A DNA stretch of 64,000 nucleotides from JBOGUF01 sp050696075 (GTDB lineage Bacteria; Chloroflexota; Chloroflexia; Thermomicrobiales; UBA6265): contig JBOGUF010000025.1 in NCBI GenBank assembly GCA_050696075.1, positions 4,272 through 68,271 of the forward strand, in the 5' to 3' direction. Both the position numbers and the translations under genes were made by a program. Below, piece by piece: positions 51,095 through 59,560 of the stretch. A model generated the notes under the pieces. The model searched no databases. It worked only from the letters and a program-made list of their open reading frames with translations, and was not told the origin of the DNA. Position 1 is the stretch's first letter, and every line of letters begins with the position of its first letter.

Positions 51095-51954
51095 GCGCGT
51101 CGCCAAAGCTCGGGCTCGATGGCCGCCACAACGCGTTCATGGGTGCCGGGATCGACCGCCGCGACGAGCCCGCTGGTATTCCTCGGTGACGGTTTGTTGT
51201 AACGCAACAACTGGCCAGACAGGTCGGTCACGCGGCCACCCGCTTCGTGAAGCACGAGATCGGTGACGGCGACGTCCCACTCCCAGCCCATCGATTCGGT
51301 TCCCGTCACGCCGAAACCGATCAAGGCGTCGTATCGGTTGCCCGGTGGGACGAAGGTCCGGGTGTAGATGCCGAGCTCCGAAATATCCGGCGGCTTGGCG
51401 CCGAGACGTTCGGCGACGCGCGACAAGATCGGCATCGATGCTGGAGCGCCGAGCCAGAGCGACGTGACAAGGCGTGGCGGCGAGGCGGCCGGCAGCAGGC
51501 GCAGCGGTTGGCTCGCGCCGTCGCGTTCGATAGAGGCGCCGCCGCCCTCGACTGCCGACAAGAGGAGCCCGGTGGTCGGTTGCAAGGAGACGCCGACAAC
51601 TGGGCGGCCGGCGACGATCAGTGCGATGAGTACGTCGAACTCGCCCGTGCGATTGACGAATTGTTTGGTGCCGTCGATCGGGTCGACCAGCCAACAACGC
51701 GCCACATCGAGCCGCGCTGGATCATCCGCCCCTTCTTCGGTGAGGAGCACGTCGTCCGGGTATGAAGAGCGCAGCGCCTCGCGAATGATGCGATCGGCGG
51801 CAAGATCGGCGTCGGTGACCGGTGAGCCATCGTGCTTGACATAGGACAATGCGGCCGATCGTTCGTAGAGATCGCGTACCACCGCACCGGCGCGCTTGGC
51901 GGCGTCGATGGCACAAACAAGCTCTGGGACGTAGACTATTTCTTCGCGAATCAC
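51091..51954 (-). CDS. Inositol monophosphatase-family phosphatase (CysQ-like)
   Basis: 287 residues of the lithium-sensitive phosphatase family. Metal sites: LLTEEGADD, WLVDPIDGTKQFVNR and the late WEWDVAVTDLVLHEAGG. The KQFVNRTGEFDVLIALI segment resembles 3'(2'),5'-bisphosphate nucleotidases more than myo-inositol phosphatases, so PAP degradation in sulfate assimilation is a fair guess. GTG at 51954 follows AAGGAG. It is translationally coupled to the serine hydrolase gene. Confidence 0.88.
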   Translation of the reverse strand: MIREEIVYVPELVCAIDAAKRAGAVVRDLYERSAALSYVKHDGSPVTDADLAADRIIREALRSSYPDDVLLTEEGADDPARLDVARCWLVDPIDGTKQFVNRTGEFDVLIALIVAGRPVVGVSLQPTTGLLLSAVEGGGASIERDGASQPLRLLPAASPPRLVTSLWLGAPASMPILSRVAERLGAKPPDISELGIYTRTFVPPGNRYDALIGFGVTGTESMGWEWDVAVTDLVLHEAGGRVTDLSGQLLRYNKPSPRNTSGLVAAVDPGTHERVVAAIEPELWRRA

Positions 51955-52391
51955 ACCGGGCTCGCTCCTTTCATAACGCTGGCACGTTTCTTGGGACTAT
52001 ACAGCAGCGTTGCTGAGATGCTGAGCGGGGTAGAATCTTGGCTGAGGTTTCGTCAGCGCGCGCAACAGGGTACAATCGGCGCGGTTCGTTGCGAACGAGC
52101 CACCATTGGCGGTGGCAAGCGATGTGCGGAAGTTCCGCGCTAGGGCGAGCGCTCCCGGCATACGCCGGCTGGCAATGTGGAGGTCACTCGGGCCTTTTCC
52201 AACTCGTGCCGGGCTTGGACGGTGGAAAGGTAATTGCGGTCACAAGGCAGAGATGCGAAAACTGACCGCGCATTACCCTTGGCGAAAACGTCGTGGTTCG
52301 GTATGGTGATGGGGTTCACGTTGCTCGGCGTGGTGGGGCGTCACTTAGGCGCGCGTCCGGAGCACCAGTTGTAAGAACGGAGGGGGAAACC
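51955..52391. other. Long intergenic/leader region before the cupredoxin gene
   Basis: 437 bases with no supportable gene. TAGAAT (52031-52036) and TACAAT (52071-52076) are possible -10 boxes reading toward the cupredoxin genes, though -35 matches are poor; either would give a leader of about 310-350 bases. The region contains several complementary segments, the best being the hairpin at 52229-52277. Confidence 0.45.
52229..52277 (+). promoter_or_regulatory. Structured hairpin in the cupredoxin mRNA leader
   Basis: GGTAAT and GCGGTCA pair with TGACCGC and ATTACC, 13 bp with a small internal asymmetry, enclosing a 20-base loop that contains GGCAGAG and GAAAA. It lies about 115 bases before the cupredoxin start. 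It matches no riboswitch consensus I know; it may be an uncharacterised regulatory RNA. Confidence 0.4.
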
Positions 52392-53054
52392 GTGTCGAAC
52401 CCAACAAGCAGCGGGTTCCAGACGGGTCGGCGATGGATGATGATCGTCGCCATGCTCGCAATTGGCGCGATGCTCCTTGCGGCGTGTGGCGGCGACGATG
52501 ACGACGACGACGAGGAGCCGACGGCTCCGCCGGCGACCGAAGCGCCGGCCGACGAATCGCCGACGGCGGCGCCTGACGAAGCCACACCGGCCGCGTCCCC
52601 GATGGCGTCTCCAATGGCCTCTCCTGTCGCGTCGCCAGTAGCATCCCCAGTCGCCTCGCCGGTTGCGTCGCCAGTGGCTCCAGTGGAGATGGAGGAGGCG
52701 ACGCCAGACGTTGCTCCGGCAGTCTCGCCGGCCGCGTCCCCTGCCGCTTCACCCGCGGCTTCGCCCGCCGCGTCGCCGGGGGCAGAGTCGGCGATCACGG
52801 TTGATATGGTGGACATCGCCTTCAACCCGGAGGCGTTCTCGATCGCGGCCAACACGGATGTCCAGGTGAGGCTCACCAACTCCGGCGTGACGGTGCATGA
52901 CTTCGTCGTCGAGGAACTCGGCATCGACGAGGAGCTCGATCCGGGTGAGGAAACGACGATCACGATCAACGCCGCGGCCGGTGAGTACGAGTACATCTGC
53001 AGTCAGCTTGGTCACCTCGAGGCCGGGATGGTGGGCACGATGACGGTCGGATAG
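52392..53054 (+). CDS. Cupredoxin lipoprotein with Ala-Ser-Pro repeat linker
   Basis: 220 residues. Lipoprotein signal with lipobox LLAACGG, an acidic stretch (DDDDDDEEP), a long linker of repeated ASPM/ASPV and ASPA units (about residues 65-135), then a plastocyanin/azurin-like domain: ITVDMVDIAFNPEAFSI, His in VTVHDFVV, and the Cys-His-Met loop in ICSQLGHLEAGMVG. These four residues form a type 1 copper site, so it is a membrane-tethered electron carrier. GTG at 52392 follows GGAGGGGG by 5 bases. A second cupredoxin gene follows. Confidence 0.92.
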   Translation: MSNPTSSGFQTGRRWMMIVAMLAIGAMLLAACGGDDDDDDEEPTAPPATEAPADESPTAAPDEATPAASPMASPMASPVASPVASPVASPVASPVAPVEMEEATPDVAPAVSPAASPAASPAASPAASPGAESAITVDMVDIAFNPEAFSIAANTDVQVRLTNSGVTVHDFVVEELGIDEELDPGEETTITINAAAGEYEYICSQLGHLEAGMVGTMTVG

Positions 53055-53119
53055 GTTGCGACGTCGGTGACCGGTGCTCGCGTGGCGGCGCTGTCCCCGA
53101 AGCGTGAAACAGTCCTAAG

Positions 53120-53155
53120 ACGGGGCCGGCGCGCCGTGGCGATCGCCGGCCCCGT
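53120..53155 (+). terminator. Hairpin between the two cupredoxin genes
   Basis: A perfect 12-bp stem (ACGGGGCCGGCG / CGCCGGCCCCGT) with a 12-base loop, 65 bases after the first cupredoxin stop and 20 bases before the second start. Without a U-tract it may be a partial terminator or mRNA stabiliser. Confidence 0.6.
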
Positions 53156-53175
53156 TGCGTGAACGAGGTGGGTTT

Positions 53176-53760
53176 GTGGGAAGGTCGGTGGGACGTACTG
53201 CCCGGCTGATGATCGTCGCGCTCGGCTGTCTGCTCGCGGTCGTCGCGTGCGGAGGTGACGACGACGAAGCAAACCCGACGGCGACGGCAGAGTCGGAGAT
53301 GACGGCCACCCCGGCGATCGACGAACCTGTGAGCGCGTCACCCCCCGCGCTCCCTGTAACGCCGGCCGCGGCCAGCCCGGTCGTCTCCGATGCGATGGCC
53401 TCGCCGGCGGCTGGTGGCGAAGGCACGCCGCTGGCGGAGGCCCTCGGCGCGACGGTGGTTCTTACCGACTATCGCATCGGCCTCTTTCAATCGACCTTCA
53501 TCGTTGGACAACCCTACACATTCGTCGTCGAAAACAATGGCAGCGAGGCGCACGCGTTTGTCATCGAGCCGAAGGGGGCGGACAATCAGCCACTCGAGTC
53601 AAACGGGCGTCGAGCCGAAATCGTTGACGTGCCGGCTGGGGGCCTGGCGACGTTAACCTGGACCTTCGATGAGCCGGGCGAATACCAACTCGCCTGTCAC
53701 CGTGACGGTCACCACGAACGCGGTATGGTGCAGGACGCCATCGTGGTTGCGGCGGACTAG
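53176..53760 (+). CDS. Second cupredoxin-like lipoprotein
   Basis: 194 residues. Signal with lipobox LLAVVACGG, acidic patch DDDEA, a Thr/Ala/Pro-rich linker with scattered ASP units, then a cupredoxin domain with His in EAHAFVIEPKG and CHRDGHHERGM providing Cys, His and Met ligands. It is similar in plan to the preceding protein but with a shorter linker and an extra His in the ligand loop. GTG at 53176 follows GAGG by 7 bases. The two probably act in the same extracytoplasmic electron-transfer or copper pathway. Confidence 0.87.
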   Translation: MGRSVGRTARLMIVALGCLLAVVACGGDDDEANPTATAESEMTATPAIDEPVSASPPALPVTPAAASPVVSDAMASPAAGGEGTPLAEALGATVVLTDYRIGLFQSTFIVGQPYTFVVENNGSEAHAFVIEPKGADNQPLESNGRRAEIVDVPAGGLATLTWTFDEPGEYQLACHRDGHHERGMVQDAIVVAAD

Positions 53761-53794
53761 CGCACGCCTGGGCGAGACGCGTTGCATCGCATTC

Positions 53795-54631
53795 TCACCG
53801 TTTGATGCCGGTGCCTTCCCTCGGGTCGCTTCGGATCTCACGGACGTATTCGCGGAAGGCTTCCGGTCCTTCGCGATACGCCGCGGCGAGCTCGTTTTCG
53901 CCGTAGTCCGTCCCGAACGCGAAGCGCTTGCCGTTCTCGCCGTAGGCGGCAATCCACCACTCCGCTTCGGCGGCGTGGGCGGCGACCTCCTCATCGAGCT
54001 GAACGCCGTTCGGCAGTTCTTCGCAGTCTTGTTGTACGTCACATGATTCGCCGGTAATGGCGCGTTCGACGTGGATTGATTCGTGGACGAGCATGGCGGC
54101 GAGCACGTCGGCTTGTCGTGAGCTGAGGTAGCCATCGTCGAGCGTGATCGTGCTCTGGATCCATGCTCCCGACACGGTCCGCCACGACGTGGCGAAGCCA
54201 CCGTTGTACGGAATGTCCTCCACGGCAACGCAGACGTCGTTGTCCACCAGCATTTCGTAGAGGTCGAAACCATCAGCCGTGCCGCGCATAAGCGCGAAGG
54301 CCCGAATCAACGGCGGCACATGCCGTTCTTCGACGCCGGCGCAGATTGGATGAGGACCGGCGGTTGCCGGAGCGGGTGCGAAGTGCGGCGACTCGTTGAT
54401 CTCGTCGACCAGGATACGGCTCGTCGCTTCGATCCGCGCGGCAGAGGGTGATGTGAACAGCTCGATGACGCCCGGATTCCGGACGGAAAAGAGCATTGCC
54501 AGGGCGATGTTGGCCACCATGGCGATGAGACACAGGGCCATCGCGGCTTGCACGGCGCCAGGCGCGGATGAACGCGCCGGCGACAGTGGGTTGTACTGGC
54601 TCAACTTTTCCTCAACGGCGAGTTGATTCAT
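53795..54631 (-). CDS. Membrane-anchored protein with HExxH motif, putative metallopeptidase
   Basis: 278 residues. One N-terminal helix (AAMALCLIAMVANIALAMLF) anchors an extracytoplasmic domain. LVHESIHVERAITG has the HExxH zinc-binding pattern, and a downstream EEVAAHAAEAEWW offers Glu residues as a possible third ligand. Cysteines at ESCDVQQDCEEL and NDVCVAV may form disulfides. I do not recognise the family. It converges with the second cupredoxin gene. A peptidase role is inferred from one motif. Confidence 0.65.
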   Translation of the reverse strand: MNQLAVEEKLSQYNPLSPARSSAPGAVQAAMALCLIAMVANIALAMLFSVRNPGVIELFTSPSAARIEATSRILVDEINESPHFAPAPATAGPHPICAGVEERHVPPLIRAFALMRGTADGFDLYEMLVDNDVCVAVEDIPYNGGFATSWRTVSGAWIQSTITLDDGYLSSRQADVLAAMLVHESIHVERAITGESCDVQQDCEELPNGVQLDEEVAAHAAEAEWWIAAYGENGKRFAFGTDYGENELAAAYREGPEAFREYVREIRSDPREGTGIKR

Positions 54632-54769
54632 AACCGGATGATAGCTGACGCGAGCGTTGTCGGGCGGGACGAAGCGCACGTCGCACCTTTGACGAGCGAT
54701 ACAATGCGCTGATGACGGCAGGTCAGGTCGATCGGGCAGACGCCGAGCGCGCGGCGTGGCGAGGTTGCG

Positions 54770-55789
54770 GTGGGAGAGCGGATGGGGGAGCGGTCGTGGG
54801 ATTTCGGCCTTGACCCTGGGCAGACCTTTGAGCCGGATCAGTTAGACGAAGCGACATTCGATCGGTCATTGCCGCATGTGATGACCGCGCTTGGACCGGT
54901 CGATCCGAATGAGCTCGGCGTCACGTTGCACCACGAATATGTCGTTGGGCAACCATCCGAGGATCGCGACGAATCGGAACTCGACGATCCGTATCGTGCC
55001 CTGAGCGCTTTAGAGGAGTTTTACCACGCCGGCGGGCGCACGATCGTCGATCTGTCGACGATCGACTACGGGCGAGACGCGGAGGCGATCAAGTGGATCG
55101 CCGCGCGATCGCCGGTCAACCTCGTGGTCGTGACCGGACACCACGGGGACCAATTCGCTACACCACATCTTGAAGAGCGTATGGTCGAGGAGATCGCGGC
55201 GGAGAGCGTGACCGAGATCTCCAAGGGTATGGGAACCACCGACGTGTGCGCCGGTGTGATCTTGGTGGGAACGAGTCCGAACCGGATCACGGCGGTCGAG
55301 GAGCGCGTCTTACGCGCGGCGGCCTGGGCGCAGCGCGAGACGGGGGCGCCGATATCGATCCTCACCCACGGTGGCACGATGGCGATCGAACAACTGTCCA
55401 TTCTCCGCGAGGAGGGTGCGGAAGCCTCCCGCATCATCGTCGGTCGGATGGATCGGAAGCTGGACCTGGCGTCGCTATCGCGCGTGCTCGAAACGGGCGC
55501 GTTCGTTTCGTTTGACCAGATCTCGACTTCTCAATACGCGCGGGACGAGGAGCGGGCGGCAATGGCCAAGCAACTGGTCGATGCCGGGTATATCGATCAA
55601 CTCGTGTTGTCCGGGAGCCTAACCCCAAAGTTAACGTCTGGAGGTGTGTCTGGTTGGACGTACGTGATCGAAGGATTCCCATTGATGCTGATGGAGCAGG
55701 GGATGGAGGCGGCGGACGTCCGCCGGCTGCTGGTGGAGAATCCGGCGCGGGCGTTGACGACGCGGCCGCCATCACGACATATCCCATGA
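54770..55789 (+). CDS. Phosphotriesterase-family protein with degenerate metal site
   Basis: 339 residues with the amidohydrolase TIM-barrel of the phosphotriesterase/Php group: GGRTIVDLSTIDYGRDAEAI, EEIAAESVTEISKGM, EERVLRAAAWAQRETGAPIS, DEERAAMAKQLVDAGYIDQL. Key metal ligands differ: the strand-1 HEH reads HEY, the GEIGTS bridging residue is lost in AGVILVGTS, GHxD is GRMD, and the LSxDV Asp is Ser in LSGSLTPK. It is therefore unlikely to be a normal binuclear metallohydrolase. Its TGA overlaps the HAD gene ATG. GTG at 54770 and ATG at 54782 both have ribosome sites. Confidence 0.8.
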   Translation: MGERMGERSWDFGLDPGQTFEPDQLDEATFDRSLPHVMTALGPVDPNELGVTLHHEYVVGQPSEDRDESELDDPYRALSALEEFYHAGGRTIVDLSTIDYGRDAEAIKWIAARSPVNLVVVTGHHGDQFATPHLEERMVEEIAAESVTEISKGMGTTDVCAGVILVGTSPNRITAVEERVLRAAAWAQRETGAPISILTHGGTMAIEQLSILREEGAEASRIIVGRMDRKLDLASLSRVLETGAFVSFDQISTSQYARDEERAAMAKQLVDAGYIDQLVLSGSLTPKLTSGGVSGWTYVIEGFPLMLMEQGMEAADVRRLLVENPARALTTRPPSRHIP

Positions 55790-56499
55790 GAGGCAACGAG
55801 GCACGGACCGCTCTGATCGAGGCGTTGATCTTTGACATGGACGGCTTGCTGGTCGATAGCGAGTCGCTGGCAGAGACGGCGATGCATCGCTTTCTGTCGG
55901 TCCATGGCGTCGCGATGCGGCCTGACGTCCAGGCCCAGCTTTTGGGCCGGAGGTTGCCGGAGGCGATTGCACTGGTCGCCGACGCGTATGCGCTCGCTGC
56001 CCCCCGCGAAGAGTTGATCCGATCGTACGATGAGCTGCGTCTGTCGGCGCTGCGCGGTCACGTGAAACCGATGCCGGGTGCTGCCGAAATCGTCGCGTTC
56101 GGTCGGGACGCGGGATTGCGCCTCGCGCTGGCGACATCGGGGATGCGGCATCATGCCGACCTTTCGCTGACTGAAACGGGATTAGCTGGTAACTTCGAGG
56201 TCGAGGTCACCGGCGACGACGTCGAGCGTGGCAAACCGGCGCCGGATCTCTTTCTGCTCGCGGCCGCGCGTCTCGAAGTGGAGCCGGCGTCGTGTGTTGT
56301 CTTCGAGGATGCGCCGCCAGGGGTTGTGGCCGCGGTTGCGGCCGGAATGCGCGTCGTTGCCGTGCCGAATGAGAAGAGTCGGGCGATGGCGTTTCCGGTT
56401 GCAGCGGATGCGGTGCTTCCTGACCTGCACGCCGCGATCGGGTGGTTACGAGCGCACGGGATTGGCGGCAATGGGCCGGCTGCCTCATCGCGGGCGTGA
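55786..56499 (+). CDS. HAD-superfamily phosphatase (beta-phosphoglucomutase-like)
   Basis: 237 residues. Motif I is IFDMDGLLVDSE, motif II is LATSGM, the conserved Lys is in DVERGKPAPDLFL, and motif III is VVFEDAPPGVVAA. The helical cap after motif I is the C1 type of subfamily IA, as in phosphoglycolate phosphatase and beta-phosphoglucomutase. It is ATGA-coupled to the phosphotriesterase-like gene, so the two probably serve one pathway. The substrate is unknown. Confidence 0.9.
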   Translation: MRGNEARTALIEALIFDMDGLLVDSESLAETAMHRFLSVHGVAMRPDVQAQLLGRRLPEAIALVADAYALAAPREELIRSYDELRLSALRGHVKPMPGAAEIVAFGRDAGLRLALATSGMRHHADLSLTETGLAGNFEVEVTGDDVERGKPAPDLFLLAAARLEVEPASCVVFEDAPPGVVAAVAAGMRVVAVPNEKSRAMAFPVAADAVLPDLHAAIGWLRAHGIGGNGPAASSRA

Positions 56500-56603
56500 T
56501 CGCCTGGCGCTCTGCCTAATGCGTGCGCTTCGAGACCGGGTAAGATTTGCATAACGATCGCACCGTGACGCCGTCGGTGGCTGGGTAGAGGAGGGGAAAC
56601 GGA

Positions 56604-56849
56604 ATGACACTGCGCGTCTACCTGGCCGCGGGCCGGTTGGCCGCGGGAGCGCCGCAGCCGGGCGACCTTCCGGCCGAACGGGTGTTCATCCATGCATCGG
56701 ACGTGCCGGAATTCTGGGTCGAGACGGAGAGCAACGCCGTGCCCGATGTCGGTCGCGCGGTGGCGTTCGCCTTCGTACGCCCACTTGACATAGGCGTCGA
56801 CCGCATCGTGGGGACGGTCGAGCGCAAGGTGAGCAAGCGCGCTCGTTAA
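56604..56849 (+). CDS. Small hypothetical protein
   Basis: 81 residues (MTLRVYLAAGRLAAGAPQPG ... VERKVSKRAR), no family recognised, no membrane segment. A strong ribosome site (GAGGAGGGG) precedes the ATG and the base composition matches its neighbours, which supports a real gene. It sits between the HAD phosphatase and the amine oxidase on the same strand. Confidence 0.6.
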   Translation: MTLRVYLAAGRLAAGAPQPGDLPAERVFIHASDVPEFWVETESNAVPDVGRAVAFAFVRPLDIGVDRIVGTVERKVSKRAR

Positions 56850-56898
56850 CGAGCGTGCCGTCGCGCGGCCGCGGTCATTGACGAAAGCAGGGTCGTGT

Positions 56899-58164
56899 GT
56901 GAGCGGATCATCGGTCGATCTGGTCGTCGTCGGCGCCGGTGCGGCGGGTCTGGGTGCGGCGCGACGGGCGAGCGAGCTCGGACTGGACTTCGTGGTCGTC
57001 GAAGCGATGCCACGCATCGGTGGGCGGGCGCACACCACCACCGAACCGTTCGGTGTGCCTTGGGATCACGGTTGCCATTGGTTGCACTCGGCCAGCATCA
57101 ATCCGTTGCGGGCGCTGGCCGACGACTACGGCTTTCGCTACTTGCGGACCCCGGTGCCGTGGCATGTTCATCTGGGATGTCGATGGGCGACCGCGGAGGA
57201 AGACGTCGAAATCGATAGCTACCTCGATGAGAGCTTCGACCGGATCGAGAAGGCGGGCACGGCCGGGCAGGACGTGCCGTTCGGAACGGTCATCGACCGT
57301 TCAAGCCGATGGTTGGCACAGCTCGAGGCGGTGGTCAGCGCGGAATGGGGCGTCGGCATCGATGAAGCTTCGACGCTCGATGCGGCCGCGTACCGTGATA
57401 CGGATGAGAACTGGCCGGTACAAGACGGATATGGCGCGTTGCTCGCGCGGCATGCGGACGGGGTTCCGGTGGAGCTATCCACGCGAGTGGACCGGATTGA
57501 ATGGGGCGGCCGTCGCGTGACAGTCGAGACGACTCGAGGAACGCTCGATGCGAGCGCGGTGATCGTAACGGTCTCCACGCCGGCGCTCGCGGCCGGGATC
57601 ATTGCGTTTTCGCCAGCATTGCCGATCTGGAAACAGGAGGCATTCGACATGGTGCCGCTCGGCAACGCGAACAAGATCGCGTTCCGGATCGAGGGCGGAC
57701 TGGACGGGATCGAAGGCCACACCAATGTGCTGGCGCAAATCGACGAGACCTCGACGATCAGCTTTCAGCTCCGTCCCTTTGACACGGACATCGCCAGTGG
57801 CTATCTCAGCGGACCGATTTGCGGCGAATTGGAGCAGGCGGGGGAGGCGGTCATGTTGGACGTCGCCTTGACCGCGTTGGGATCGGTGCTCGGCAGCGAC
57901 GTCAAGAAGCGAGTGGTCGCGTCTGTATGTACGCGCTGGGGGAGTGAGCCGACGATTCAAGGAGCCTACGCCGCCGCACGGCCGGGTTTCGCGCATCGAC
58001 GCGCGGACCTCGGACAACCGTTGGCCGATCGACTCTTTTTTGCCGGTGAGGCCACGTCACCCGAGTTTTTCTCGACGTGTCACGGCGCGTATCTGACGGG
58101 AATCGCGGCGGCAGACGCGGTGGCAGCGGTGCAGATGAAGATGGCGTTGAAGAGACCGGCGTGA
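56899..58164 (+). CDS. FAD-dependent flavin monoamine oxidase family protein
   Basis: 421 residues. The FAD dinucleotide fold begins at once (VDLVVVGAGAAGLGAARRA, then FVVVEAMPRIGGRAHT), the substrate-side GCHWLHSASINP follows, and the C-terminal FAD contact is RLFFAGEATSPEFFSTCHGA. This is the amine oxidase group that includes polyamine and monoamine oxidases. There is no signal peptide. GTG at 56899 has AGGG 6 bases upstream; a TTG at 56878 is less likely. The substrate is unknown. Confidence 0.88.
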   Translation: MSGSSVDLVVVGAGAAGLGAARRASELGLDFVVVEAMPRIGGRAHTTTEPFGVPWDHGCHWLHSASINPLRALADDYGFRYLRTPVPWHVHLGCRWATAEEDVEIDSYLDESFDRIEKAGTAGQDVPFGTVIDRSSRWLAQLEAVVSAEWGVGIDEASTLDAAAYRDTDENWPVQDGYGALLARHADGVPVELSTRVDRIEWGGRRVTVETTRGTLDASAVIVTVSTPALAAGIIAFSPALPIWKQEAFDMVPLGNANKIAFRIEGGLDGIEGHTNVLAQIDETSTISFQLRPFDTDIASGYLSGPICGELEQAGEAVMLDVALTALGSVLGSDVKKRVVASVCTRWGSEPTIQGAYAAARPGFAHRRADLGQPLADRLFFAGEATSPEFFSTCHGAYLTGIAAADAVAAVQMKMALKRPA

Positions 58165-58209
58165 GCGGAGGACCGAACCACTCGGTTTCCAAACGTGACC
58201 CCTTTGGGA

Positions 58210-58656
58210 TCAGGCGCGTAGCCGATCTTCGACGTACCCGAGGATGACCCCATACGCGACGTGGCGCCCGATCGACTGTAGGAAGGCGGTGGGCGTCGCG
58301 TACCGATCGAGAACCTGATCTCGAATCGCCGGGTGATGCTGCTCGAACTTGGCCAAGGAATAGAGCAGGGTGTTCTCAAGGTTGGCGAAGATGGCGCCGC
58401 GCAGCCAACCCGGTCCAGGCAGGTATCGACGCCCGACAAGCGAGTAGGCCACACCGAGTGCCGCGCCGTTTGCCACATGCACCAGCGCACCGACCCGCCG
58501 GGCCACGTCGGCATCCCGCACGAGGGGGTAGCCGAGCAGAATGAGATCGTCGGTGTTCGAGTCGACGAGCGCCAAATCCGCCTTCATCGCGGCGATATAA
58601 CCGATCGCCGCCGCCGTGCCGGCGATTGCACCAGCCGCGATTTCTCTTGGGATCAC
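58210..58656 (-). CDS. Small integral membrane protein of unknown function
   Basis: 148 residues with about four hydrophobic segments (IAAGAIAGTAAAIGYIAAM, ALVHVANGAALGVAYSLVG, GAIFANLENTLLYSLA, GRHVAYGVILGYV) and a conserved-looking FEQHHPAIRD loop. The pattern recalls DUF1440/YagU-like proteins but the match is loose. GTG at 58656 has GGAGG 7 bases upstream, which is good support. It converges with the amine oxidase gene. Confidence 0.75.
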   Translation of the reverse strand: MIPREIAAGAIAGTAAAIGYIAAMKADLALVDSNTDDLILLGYPLVRDADVARRVGALVHVANGAALGVAYSLVGRRYLPGPGWLRGAIFANLENTLLYSLAKFEQHHPAIRDQVLDRYATPTAFLQSIGRHVAYGVILGYVEDRLRA

Positions 58657-58744
58657 GGATTACCCTCCTTGCCATCCAATGCCGCGGGTATCTCAGAGGG
58701 AACCCGGGCGCAAGAGCCGTTCCTGCCGCGCCGCGAGATGTAGC

Positions 58745-59521
58745 TCAGGCGTCTCGGTGATAGGCCGGCACTGGTTGTCGCTTGTGCTCTGATCCCCGCA
58801 TCATCGACTGGATGCGCTCGACGTGCGCGGGCGGGATGGCTGCCACGTCCTGACGCTCGATGGCAGCGAGCGCGCGGTCGAGTTCGTCGTACGACAGTCC
58901 GATTTCGCCCTCGTCGGTTTGGCCGGGCCATAGTCCCGCGGAGGGTGGCTTCGTGATAATCGGTTCGGGCACGCCGAGCTCGGCCGCGAGCGCCCGCACT
59001 TCGTGCTTGTAGAGATCGACAATCGGCAGGAGATCGACGCCGCCATCCCCATACTTGGTGAAGTAGCCGATCATCGCCTCGCTCTTATTGCCGGTGCCCA
59101 CGACGAGTGCATTTCGCAGGTTGGCAAGGTAATAGAGGGTCGTCATTCGTAACCGGGGTTTGACGTTGGCGGCCGCGAGCCGAGCGCGGTCGGCGGGCGC
59201 TCGCCATTCAGTGGTGGGCGACAGCGCTGCCGCCAGCGATTCGGTTACCAGCGACAAGCCAACCTCGATTGCGTCCACGCCGAATCGTTCCGCCACGAGC
59301 CGTGCGTGTTCGGCGTCCAGGGGATTGGACGCGGAGGGCATGATCGCGCCGAGAACGTTGGCCGCCCCGGCCGCGCGGACGCAGAGCCCGCAGACCGTCG
59401 CCGAGTCGACGCCGCCGCTGAGGCCAAGGACGAAGCCGTCGGCCCCGGCGGCAGCGCGCGCTTCCCGCAACCAGTCGGCAATCGAATTGGCGAGATGAGG
59501 AACGTCGTTCTGATCGGGCAT
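58745..59521 (-). CDS. nadE: NH3-dependent NAD+ synthetase
   Basis: 258 residues; amidates nicotinic acid adenine dinucleotide. The PP-loop is GLSGGVDSATVCGLCVRA, followed by MPSASNPLDAEHARLVAERF, VKPRLRMTTLYYLANLRNAL, VGTGNKSEAMIGYFTKYGDG, DLLPIVDLYKHEVRALA and SAGLWPGQTDEGEIG, all NadE hallmarks. It lacks an N-terminal glutaminase domain, so it uses ammonia. GGAG lies 6 bases before the ATG. Confidence 0.95.
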   Translation of the reverse strand: MPDQNDVPHLANSIADWLREARAAAGADGFVLGLSGGVDSATVCGLCVRAAGAANVLGAIMPSASNPLDAEHARLVAERFGVDAIEVGLSLVTESLAAALSPTTEWRAPADRARLAAANVKPRLRMTTLYYLANLRNALVVGTGNKSEAMIGYFTKYGDGGVDLLPIVDLYKHEVRALAAELGVPEPIITKPPSAGLWPGQTDEGEIGLSYDELDRALAAIERQDVAAIPPAHVERIQSMMRGSEHKRQPVPAYHRDA

Positions 59522-59560
59522 CTCCGACTCCGTTCCACCGAACTGGGACGACAGGTACCG

